A model generated the notes under the pieces. The model saw nothing but the letters and a program-made list of their open reading frames with translations, had not been told where the DNA came from and ran no database searches. Positions 1 to 6,069 of a stretch of 8,856 bases of DNA are shown piece by piece. Location: the NCBI GenBank assembly GCA_012031475.1, contig JAAUTJ010000155.1:1-8856 (forward strand). The letters are read 5' to 3'. Origin of the DNA: Leptolyngbyaceae cyanobacterium SM1_3_5. GTDB lineage: Bacteria; Cyanobacteriota; Cyanobacteriia; Elainellales; Elainellaceae. How positions within the stretch are numbered: position 1 is the first letter of the stretch; the number at the start of each line of letters is the position of its first letter. The translations under genes were made by a program, and so were the position numbers.

Positions 1-322
1 CGAGCAGGCGGCGCACAACGCGAGCAGGCAGTTCATCAAACAGTTCAGCGCGAGCATCCGGGCGCATTTCTTCCACCACTTGGCGCACCTGAGCCGCATG
101 GAGTGAGCTAATCAGTGATTCCTGCAAATCCGGCGGCAAATATTCAAAAACGTCTCGCGCCTGCGTTTTGTTGAGCAGCCGAAAGGCGATCGCCTGCCGA
201 TCGGGAGGCAATTCTTCGATATAGTCGCCAACATCCACAGCCGGAAGCTGATTCAGTTCGCTTTTCAGCCGATTTAGATCGTCAATTTCGGTCAGCGAAG
301 CCCGATTTTCTTGCGTCAGCAT
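1..322 (-). CDS. mgtE: Magnesium transporter MgtE, N-terminal domain (3' part outside window)
   Basis: The 107 visible residues match the cytoplasmic MgtE N domain, a superhelix of short repeated helices that senses Mg2+ and gates the channel in this inner-membrane Mg2+ transporter family. The repeats can be read as DYIEELPPDRQAIAFRLL, then the segment ARDVFEYLPPDLQESLI, then VRQVVEEMRPDARAELFDEL, ending in PARVVRRLL at the window edge. The CBS pair and the five-helix membrane domain would lie beyond position 1 and cannot be checked. The start is ATG at 322. It is preceded by GGAGG with a 6-base spacer on the minus strand, a good Shine-Dalgarno site that decides the start. The gene follows TpsB on the same strand, but a 435-bp gap suggests its own promoter. 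Identification rests on the repeat pattern recalled from the family. Confidence 0.88.
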   Translation of the reverse strand, partial: MLTQENRASLTEIDDLNRLKSELNQLPAVDVGDYIEELPPDRQAIAFRLLNKTQARDVFEYLPPDLQESLISSLHAAQVRQVVEEMRPDARAELFDELPARVVRRLL

Positions 323-757
323 GGCAACCTCCAATGTCTCCCCCGCGCCGGGAAACATCGCTCACCGCGCTACGGAGAAGGTTTGTAATAACAAGATGGA
401 CTTCGGCCCATGAAAGTGAAAAATTCAGCATCGATACGGAGAAAACCGCATCGCTAGCTGTATCCTAACTTGCTTCTTCACCAATTCGCGATCGATCGGT
501 CAAAATTTCAAACTTTCGGCACAAAAGCTTTATGAATCAACCCTTCTAAGTCAGCAATTCTGCTACCGATTTCAGCTATCTCAGATTTTGTACCTGTTGC
601 ATGAACCGCCCTGAAATCAAGTTCAAAGCGAACTGCAAAAGGCCGTTGAAGCCGACTGAAAAGCCGATCGCGCCAACATTCCACGATCGCGGCAGCTTCT
701 ATCATCAACCCACTGACAGATCCAAAAGGAAGCTTGCTAACTCGATCGCCTCATTTC
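323..757. other. 435-bp gap upstream of mgtE, containing one doubtful ORF
   Basis: This stretch separates the TpsB stop (758) from the mgtE start (322). Apart from the uncertain minus-strand ORF at 508-705 it holds no convincing gene. The 185 bp next to mgtE are probably its leader. On the minus strand they carry TTGACC (504-499) as a possible -35 without a matching -10, a TAGGAT further down, two copies of TTCTCCGTA (443-435 and 379-371), and a small GC-rich hairpin CCCG-GCG-CGGG just upstream of the GGAGG site. I recognise no known Mg2+ riboswitch (M-box) in it. No intrinsic terminator with a U-tract is evident after TpsB. Confidence 0.5.
508..705 (-). CDS. Doubtful 65-aa ORF, unknown
   Basis: This is a short minus-strand frame about 50 bp downstream of the TpsB stop and in the same direction. 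It reads MIEAAAIVECWRD at the start and ends AFVPKV. The C-terminal half (KSEIAEIGSRIADLEGLI) has hydrophobic residues at heptad-like spacing and could form a short coiled coil. The start could be ATG at 705 or TTG at 708. There is no clear ribosome binding site. Codon use (ATA, AGA, AGG, ACA) is less GC-rich than in the neighbouring genes. It has no recognisable family, so it may be a gene remnant or a chance frame. It is listed because it fills most of an otherwise empty gap. Confidence 0.25.
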   Translation of the reverse strand: MIEAAAIVECWRDRLFSRLQRPFAVRFELDFRAVHATGTKSEIAEIGSRIADLEGLIHKAFVPKV

Positions 758-2550
758 TTAAAAGCGCGAATCGATCGAAAAATACAGGCCGTTCTCTTGC
801 AGAGATCGATCGCCCGCCTCAATCTCGATCAGGGGAATGCCCCAGTCAACGCGGGCAGAAAAATTGTCACCCATCCGCCACACCAACCCGACGCCGACCC
901 CCGCGATCGTTTGGGCAGGCGCAGCATCGCCAAAACTCCAGGCCGTTCCCACCTCCACAAACGGCGCAGCTTGCAGCACTCCACGCGCTTGAGGAACGCG
1001 CAAAATTGGCAGCCGCACTTCTGCTGAAAGCAACGCTCCGTTATCCGTCAGCAGCGCATCTTGCCGATAGCCGCGCACCGTCGCTTGACCGCCCAAGCCA
1101 AACTGCTCCAAGGACACAAGTTCTGCATCGGCAAGCTGCACAGTGCCCCGCAGCAGCAGTAAGGTATCGGGGGCAAGCAGCCGCACCCACTGCCCTTGTC
1201 CCTGCCACGCCAAAAAGCGCGAATCTGGTTCATCGTCGTTGATCGTGGCGTTGAACAGGCTGAGACCGAGGCTGAACTGCGATCGCACGGCAACCACATC
1301 GCGATCGCTGCGGCGCGTCCAGTCTTGCGAAAATCGCAGGGCAGAAATGCGCGTTCGGCCTTCTGCATCGGCTCCGGGTGAGAGCGGATACGGGCCACGA
1401 TCGTCAAAGCCCAGTTCGGTTTGGCTTTCCTGCCGCGAGAAGGAAAGCCCCAAGGCAATTTCCTCGGTGGGCGATCGCGTCAAGGGCTGCCTGAGCGACA
1501 GTTCGTAGTAGCGCGAGGTGGCAGAGATGTCCAATGCATCGAACGGCTCTTCGATCACGCGGCTGCCAGTGATGCCAAAGGCCAAGCGCACCGTGCCGTT
1601 TTGCGGATTGATCGGCAGCGTGTAGCTCACATCAAACCCGTTGCTGCCCGCCGTATTGCTGTAGCCCAGTTGCACCGCGTCTCCCAAACCAAGCAGATTG
1701 GCCTGCGTGATGTCAGCCTGACGGCGAAAGCTGCCGACGCTGGGCGATCGATTGTTGTCCGCTCCCACCCCAAAGCTGAGCGAATCGGCCTCGGTCACTG
1801 CGACTTGCAGCAGGCTGGTTCCCGGCTGCACTCCAGCCTGCAAATCTGCCGAAATGCTGCCAATCAGCGGATCAAGCTGGAGCAGTTGCAGTCCTTCGAG
1901 CAGGCGGTTGACGTTGAGCGGGGTAGCAGCGGCTCGTGCCAGTCGATCGCGTACATAGCTCGGACGCAGGCGATCGGTTCCACTGACGTTGATTGCTTCG
2001 ACTTGGCCTTCAATCACCTGAATCTGCACGACGCCGCGATCGAGCGTTTGCGGCGGAAGAATTGCGCCCGACGTGAGGTAGCCGCGATCGACATAAAGCT
2101 GCGTCACAGCAGAGCGAGCCTGCAACAGTTCTGCAAACGTCAGTTCGCGTCCGCTGAAGGGATCGGTCACTGCTGCCAGTTCTTCGGCTGTAAAGACGGT
2201 GCTGCCTGTGATCTCGAAGCGATCGACAAATACGCTCAGCGGCACGTTCGGCACGGGTTGCGGCAGCGGTGAGTCGGGCAAGGGCAGCAACTCCGCAGGC
2301 GGCGGCAGCGGTTGCAGGGCGGCGCAGGAGTAGGTGGTTCAGGGCGGGGAATGTCTCGCGGCTCAATCTCCTCAACGCCCGGAGGCAACTCAATGCCCGG
2401 AGGCAACTCGATCCGCTGGGCGATCGAACGGGTTTCCCTCACATCTAACGCCGCTTCACTCGTCGCAGGTTCGTTTGCTTGGGCGGGAGCGAGCCAGCCG
2501 AAGCCTGCCAGCAAGCAGTAAATTGCAGTGTAGTGCTTCCAGGTTTGCAT
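758..2550 (-). CDS. TpsB/ShlB-FhaC-type outer-membrane transporter, frameshifted near its N-terminus
   Basis: Outer-membrane beta-barrel of two-partner (type Vb) secretion, a family that exports TpsA exoproteins. The ATG at 2550 begins MQTWKHYTAIYCLLAGFGWL and a signal peptide ending APAQA, followed by a proline-rich linker (ELPPGIELPPG, then RPEPPTPAP). A single-base deficit at the G run 2317-2319 then moves the frame. The next frame continues LQPLPPPAELLPLPDSP into a POTRA_2 domain (residues about 105-180, starting VFVDRFEITGSTVFTAEEL), a second POTRA-like stretch with GTPLNVNRLLEGLQLL, and a barrel ending in Phe (SIDSRF). The conserved VRGY motif of the family's loop 6 lies near residue 493. 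With one base restored the product is 597 aa, a normal length. An annotation starting at TTG 2290 would lose the signal peptide and could not be exported. No TpsA partner lies in the window. Confidence 0.88.
2377..2412 (-). repeat. 18-bp tandem duplication inside the TpsB linker
   Basis: Two adjacent copies of GCCCGGAGGCAACTC(A/G)AT (2377-2394 and 2395-2412) differ at one base. They encode the repeated peptide IELPPG in the periplasmic proline-rich linker. As a multiple of three, the duplication keeps the frame and looks like simple linker-length variation. Confidence 0.85.
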
Positions 2551-2701
2551 AGAAATACGATACGACCTCAAGACGCCCGATCGCCTGACAAAGACCTTGA
2601 GACGAACATTAAAACACTTTAAATTTTTCCTTTTCCAGAGTCAGAAAAGAGGGATACACGGGGGAGGCAAGAGCCTGTCGAGAAAGCTGATCGCCCTTGA
2701 T
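2551..2701 (-). promoter_or_regulatory. Leader/promoter gap upstream of TpsB
   Basis: The 151 bp between the 115-aa gene and TpsB include an AT-rich block around 2609-2636 (TTTAAAGTGTTTTAATG on the minus strand), the most promoter-like stretch of the gap. No -35/-10 pair with good spacing stands out. GAGG lies about 15 bases before ATG 2550, too far for a standard ribosome binding site. The assignment is tentative. Confidence 0.25.
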
Positions 2702-3049
2702 TCAAGACGATCGGGCGATCGCTGTCGTTGTGCCGAAGATCGGGCTGGGGTCAAGTCCGGTAATTTGCTGAAATTGGGCGGGGGTGATGGTGCTGGCGAT
2801 CGATTCAGCTTCCCAAGCGTTGAGTTTGGCGTGAACCTGCTTGAGAAAGGCCAAGCCGCGCACAAGCGGAACGGCTGCCCAGCCATCGACGAGGGTTTCG
2901 ACGAGGGCAAGCTCGATCAGCGGCAGCGGATAGCTGTGCAGCAGCGCATCAAGACATGGGACAAACTGCACTTCGTCCTGTCCGGCAAGCTGGTAGCTGC
3001 TGACGATGTGCTTGATGCGCTGTCGATCGATTTGTTCGCGAATGCTCAT
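2702..3049 (-). CDS. Conserved cyanobacterial hypothetical protein, 115 aa
   Basis: A complete soluble 115-aa protein without signal peptide or membrane segment. Conserved-looking blocks are IKHIVSSYQLAGQDEVQFVP near the N-terminus, LPLIELALVETLVDGWAAVP and VRGLAFLKQVHAKLNAWE in the middle, and TITPAQFQQITGLDPSPIFG near the end. It looks like an all-helical protein with a short C-terminal tail. The type resembles small proteins seen across cyanobacteria, but I know no function and assign none. The start is ATG at 3049. Only weak ribosome-binding sequence precedes it because a GGGTGTC heptamer repeat sits directly upstream. It lies 167 bp after the restored P450 stop on the same strand. Codon use matches its neighbours and the frame is unbroken. 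Confidence 0.8.
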   Translation of the reverse strand: MSIREQIDRQRIKHIVSSYQLAGQDEVQFVPCLDALLHSYPLPLIELALVETLVDGWAAVPLVRGLAFLKQVHAKLNAWEAESIASTITPAQFQQITGLDPSPIFGTTTAIARSS

Positions 3050-3216
3050 GTGGGTGTCGGGGATCGGGTGTCGGGTGTCGGCTGGAAACCCGTTTAGGAG
3101 TGGAACGATCGCGCTGGTCGAAATTGCTGGATCGGGTGCGATACACGAGAGTTTACCTTGCTATGTTGGCGATCGCGTCTGCTGCTTTGCAACAAACCTT
3201 TGCGGATGCCGTTGCT
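3050..3216. other. Gap between the P450 and the 115-aa gene
   Basis: Besides the heptamer tract at its left end, the gap holds a HIP1 octamer (3169-3176) and no clear terminator. A plus-strand 33-codon frame (3163-3264) overlaps the P450 3' end but has no independent support. Confidence 0.5.
3052..3081. repeat. Heptamer tandem repeat (GGGTGTC)n
   Basis: Four contiguous heptamers: GGGTGTC (3052-3058), GGGGATC (3059-3065), GGGTGTC (3066-3072) and GGGTGTC (3073-3079), plus GG. It resembles the short tandemly repeated heptanucleotides known from cyanobacterial genomes. It sits immediately upstream of the 115-aa gene and occupies the place where a ribosome binding site would be expected. Confidence 0.85.
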
Positions 3217-4600
3217 CTATTGCAAAACAGCGGTTTTATTCACACGCAATTCGATCGCTTTTAATCGCAAATGGTGAGAGGGGACGATCGTCAAACCGCG
3301 CCGCACCGGGGCGATCGGGCGATCGCTGGCGAGGGTGAAAGCGCGATCGCGCAGCAGCGTGGCTAACACTAACTTCATTTCATACAGGGCAAACGCAAGG
3401 CCGATGCAGCGGCGATCGCCCCGCCAAACGGCAAGAATTCGTAGGCAGAATATTGACGCTCCAAAAAGCGATCGGGGCGAAACTGTTTCGGATGGGCAAA
3501 CACCGATTCGCGCTGGTGAGCGAGATAGATTGAGGGAATGATCACCGTGCCAACGGGCAAATCATAACCGTCGATCGCGATCGGCTGCTTGACGATACGC
3601 GGAAAAGCGTTGATGGCGATCGGATAAAGGCGCAGCGTTTCCTGACAGACGGCGTTCAGGTAAGGCAGTCGGGCGATCGCGGTCGGTTCGGCTTCGGCGG
3701 GCAGCACGTCTAATTCATCAAGCAGCTTGGTTTTCACGTCGGGCAGTTTGTGAATCCAGTAGAGCGCCCAAGCGATCGCGGAAGCTGTCGTTTCATGTCC
3801 GGCAAACAGCAAGGTCAGCAGTTCATCACGGATTTCGCGATCGCTCATCGGCTGGCCTTCGCTGTCTTTGGCGGTCAGCAGCAGCGAGAGAATGTCTTCG
3901 CGATCGATGGACTGCGATCGACGAGTTTGTTCCAGCAGCGCTTTGCGATCGGCAATTTCGGCATAGAGGAGGCGATCGATCTGTTCGCGGCGGCGCAAAA
4001 ATTTCCCCCAGAGACTCCACGCGCCCCAGTCTTGCTGCAATTTTGGATAGAACAGCAAAAACGAACTGAAGGGCGAATTAAACGTTTCCAGCAAATCGCG
4101 CAGCAGTTGCCGCAGTTGCTCAAATCGCTCTCCGTCATGCAGGCCAAACACAGCCGTGAGAATCACCCGCAGCGAAATTTCCTGGACGGCAGGCCGCACG
4201 GCAAAGGCTTGATTCAACTCGTACTGCTGCATCACCTGTCGCGTCAGATCGATCATCAGTTGGCCGTAGGCTCGCATTCGATCGCCATGAAACGGCGGCA
4301 TCAAAAGCTGTCGCTGTCGCTGATGTGGTTCACCGCCAAGCAAAATCAGCGAAAATTCGCCCAGCAGCGGCAGCAAGACGCGATTGCTCTCGGACGAATC
4401 AAGCTGGGTTGCACTGGCCGTAAAATCGTTTGCAGGGCGGTCGGACTGCTGAAGTAGAGCAGCGGCGGCTCCTGCTTGCCCAAGACGCGAAAGCAGTCGC
4501 CAAACTGCCGCAATCGCGCATCTAGCGTGTCGATCGGGCGCAAAATCCAGTTGATCGTTTGCAGAAAAGCAGGCGTTTGAGGGCCATTGGGAAGCCGCAT
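3217..4600 (-). pseudogene. Cytochrome P450, CYP110-like, interrupted by two single-base frameshifts
   Basis: A haem-thiolate monooxygenase; cyanobacterial CYP110-type enzymes are thought to hydroxylate fatty-acid or terpenoid-like substrates. The start is ATG 4600 (MRLPNGPQTPAFLQTINWI). The frame breaks at the T run complementary to 4422-4425: one more T turns ...PTALQTIL into PTALQTIFTASATQLD. The body then carries HQRQRQLLMPPFHGDRM, the I-helix AGHETT (about 267-272), the ExxR motif in QETLRLYP (E321, R324) and FRPDRF. A second break at 3419-3422 truncates the open frame right after FLPFGG. One more G gives FGGGDRRCIGLAF with the haem cysteine at about residue 399, then RRGLTIVPS and a TAG stop at 3219-3217. 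The restored length is 461 aa, normal for the family. As written, no single frame contains both the correct N-terminus and the haem ligand. Sequencing error is more likely than decay because all catalytic motifs survive. Confidence 0.9.
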
Positions 4601-4617
4601 CGCGTTTGTCCGGTGAA

Positions 4618-4694
4618 GGTGAAGGGACGTGAGATCTCGCGTCTTTACGGGGGAGGGGTGAAGAGACGTGAGATCTCGCGTCTTTACGGGGGAG
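4618..4694. repeat. Tandem pair of palindromic interspersed repeats, 39-bp period
   Basis: Two copies (4618-4655 and 4657-4694) differ at one base over 38. Each contains GACGTGAGATCTCGCGTC (4626-4643 and 4665-4682), which pairs with itself over its full length through one G:U, with a minimal loop. In the second copy the stem extends by one more pair (AGACG...CGTCT). The core resembles the small GACGCG-type palindromes scattered through many cyanobacterial genomes. It lies between the stop of the 265-aa gene and the P450 start. On the minus-strand transcript it could act as a hairpin that ends or processes the upstream message. Confidence 0.85.
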
Positions 4695-4717
4695 CAGTCT
4701 GCCCAACACCTGCCCCC

Positions 4718-4746
4718 GACACCCGACACCCCGATTCCCTACACCC
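4718..4746. repeat. Heptamer tandem repeat (GACACCC)n, opposite orientation to 3052-3081
   Basis: GACACCC (4718-4724), GACACCC (4725-4731), one extra C, GATTCCC (4733-4739) and TACACCC (4740-4746). GACACCC is the reverse complement of the GGGTGTC unit found at 3052-3081. The last unit touches the TAG stop of the 265-aa gene (4748-4746). The two heptamer tracts therefore lie on either side of the P450 in opposite orientations. Confidence 0.8.
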
Positions 4747-5543
4747 TACTCCGGCGGTGGCAGCACGGTAAAGCCGCCATCCGGCTGCGGCACAAATTGT
4801 CCGCCAAGCTGTTCGATCCGCTCGATCGCCGTTTGGCGAGTGCGATCGTCGGGCGCACTGCTCAGTACGAGAACCCAAGCGCCGATTTGTGCCTGTCTGC
4901 TGTCGAGATTGCGAGCAAGGGTTTGGGCAGTTCGTTCCGAGACGATGGCGGCGTTTTCGGCTTCCGGCAGGCCAGAGGCTCGCGCCCATTCTGCGGCCTT
5001 CAGGAACGACTGGCGGGCGGCTTGGGCATCACCGAGAAACAGCAGTTCGTCGATCGCTTTGTTGCGCCAAACGTAAAAAGAACCGGGGGGATTGGTCGGC
5101 GTCATCGACTGCAAGCCTTGGTTCATCAGCGCGATCGATCGCTCTGGCTGGGCGGCAAACAGCGCAGTGCTGCTCGACAAAAATGGATAAACCTGTAAGA
5201 AGCGGGGATCGCGGTTAATCACCACGTCGAAAAATTCGGGACTGAGGCGATAGTCGGTGGCAAGTCGGGCGGGTTGATCCCCGAAATACTGCAAAAAACT
5301 CAAAAACGCCCAGTCTGCCACCCAATTGTCGAAGCCGAACGTCGGTGCTTTTTCCAGCAGATTCAGCCGTGCGGTTTGAATCATCGTGTCACGCTGAATT
5401 TGGGCGGGGTTGGGCGTTTCGCTGGCCGCTTGAATCTGACGCAGTTGCGGCAGTTGCAGCAGCACGATCGCCACCAGTCCCACGATGACCAGGCCAATGC
5501 TGATCAGGGAAGCGATCGATCGTGGTTGCCGAGTGATGGTCAT
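4746..5543 (-). CDS. Conserved single-pass membrane protein with TPR-like helical region, 265 aa
   Basis: The N-terminus MTITRQPRS is followed by one hydrophobic segment (residues about 10-29, SIGLVIVGLVAIVLL), so it is probably anchored in a membrane by one helix. The soluble part contains FGFDNWVADWAFLSFLQYFG, YRLSPEFFDVVINRDPRFL, PERSIALMNQGLQSM, IDELLFLGDAQAARQSFLKA and QIGAWVLVLSSAPDDRTRQ. The alternation of amphipathic helices is TPR-like. It ends in a proline-rich tail (VLPPPE). I recall similar proteins only from cyanobacteria and know no function. The ATG at 5543 is chosen because GGGAG stands 6 bases upstream. An in-frame ATG at 5621 would add 26 residues with no ribosome binding site and would use up the divergent promoter region. 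The frame is intact. Confidence 0.8.
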   Translation of the reverse strand: MTITRQPRSIASLISIGLVIVGLVAIVLLQLPQLRQIQAASETPNPAQIQRDTMIQTARLNLLEKAPTFGFDNWVADWAFLSFLQYFGDQPARLATDYRLSPEFFDVVINRDPRFLQVYPFLSSSTALFAAQPERSIALMNQGLQSMTPTNPPGSFYVWRNKAIDELLFLGDAQAARQSFLKAAEWARASGLPEAENAAIVSERTAQTLARNLDSRQAQIGAWVLVLSSAPDDRTRQTAIERIEQLGGQFVPQPDGGFTVLPPPE

Positions 5544-5577
5544 CACAGTCTCCCACCCAGAACAGTCTCCTACCCAG
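5544..5577 (-). repeat. 17-bp tandem duplication carrying the ribosome binding site
   Basis: On the minus strand the motif CTGGGT(A/G)GGAGACTGT occurs twice in direct succession (5577-5561 and 5560-5544), directly before ATG 5543. Both copies contain a GGAG core, so two potential ribosome binding sites lie 17 bases apart. Only the proximal one has proper spacing (about 6 bases). Confidence 0.8.
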
Positions 5578-5641
5578 AGGTGAGTGATCATTCGCGATCG
5601 CGCTTGGGTACTCTCTAGCATAATTGCCCTGACCTCACTTT
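5578..5641. promoter_or_regulatory. Divergent promoter region
   Basis: This region lies between the divergent starts at 5543 (minus) and 5642 (plus). CATAAT (5619-5624) is a plausible plus-strand -10 without a good -35. TATGCT (5622-5617, minus strand) is an overlapping -10 candidate for the opposite gene. A HIP1 palindrome GCGATCGC lies at 5594-5601. The positions are suggestive only. Confidence 0.35.
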
Positions 5642-6046
5642 ATGGCTCCCAAAACTGCCAAGCAGCAATTTCTGGTCATTGCTTCTGCCGCTTTGTTTTT
5701 CGGTTCAACCGCAGCGGCGGCAATTCAGTTCGTTGTCCACCTCAACACCCAATCTACGCCTGTTGTGGACGATCGCATCCTGCTTCAGCAGCAAGCGCAG
5801 GGATATGAAGCGATTCTTCAGAGCGAACCGGATAACCAAGCGGCACTCGAAGGCTTGATGCGATCGCGCATGGCATTGGACGATCCCAGGACAGCCGAAC
5901 CGCTCACCCGCTTAATTGAACTGCATCCGCAGCGGGAGGATTATGCTAACTTGATGCGCCGCCTCAAAGCGCAACAGGCCGGAACGCCGATCGAAGCAGC
6001 GCCAATCAGCGGTAGCGGGGCGATCGAATCGCTCCATTCCCAGTAG
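5642..6046 (+). CDS. Small membrane-anchored TPR-like protein, 134 aa
   Basis: The N-terminus MAPKTAKQQ leads into a hydrophobic stretch (about residues 9-31, FLVIASAALFFGSTAAAAI) that may be a signal anchor. It is followed by a region with TPR character: GYEAILQSEPDNQAALEGL, MALDDPRTAEPLTRLIEL and HPQREDYANLMRRLKAQQ (about 50-115). This is roughly one to two repeats, enough for a small protein-binding module. The tail is low-complexity. No catalytic motif is present and I know no specific function. No strong ribosome binding site precedes ATG 5642. The stop lies 23 bp before the large glycosyltransferase gene, so the two are probably co-transcribed. It is divergent from the 265-aa gene, which also looks TPR-like, so the pair may be functionally linked; this is inference. 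Confidence 0.75.
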   Translation: MAPKTAKQQFLVIASAALFFGSTAAAAIQFVVHLNTQSTPVVDDRILLQQQAQGYEAILQSEPDNQAALEGLMRSRMALDDPRTAEPLTRLIELHPQREDYANLMRRLKAQQAGTPIEAAPISGSGAIESLHSQ

Positions 6047-6069
6047 TTCTCAGTCGCCATGCCCCCACG

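Noticed and set aside
323..507. Mg2+ riboswitch (M-box) upstream of mgtE
   Set aside because: The conserved M-box core could not be recognised in the leader; only generic small hairpins are visible.
601..1242. Plus-strand 213-codon frame
   Set aside because: It mostly overlaps the TpsB C-terminus antisense. Its composition (Arg, Pro, Ser) is typical of a shadow frame.
1421..2272. Plus-strand 283-codon open frame
   Set aside because: It lies wholly antisense to the TpsB gene, whose POTRA and barrel motifs are convincing. Its own translation is rich in Arg, His and Gln with no recognisable domain.
2310..2330. Programmed -1 frameshifting in TpsB
   Set aside because: There is no classic X_XXY_YYZ slippery site or obvious downstream structure, and similar homopolymer breaks occur in neighbouring genes. 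A sequence error explains all of them together.
3163..3264. Plus-strand 33-codon frame beginning MLAIASAALQQTFADA
   Set aside because: It reads smoothly but overlaps the restored P450 3' end, has no ribosome binding site, and is too short to support alone.
4618..4694. CRISPR array
   Set aside because: There are only two units, with essentially no spacer between them, and no cas genes. They are tandem palindromes.
3375..4709. P450 start in the repeat region, giving a 444-aa protein
   Set aside because: The extended N-terminus translates the palindromic repeats (RKDARSHV twice) and lacks the P450 N-terminal sequence, which sits in another frame from ATG 4600. The same frame also ends before the haem cysteine.
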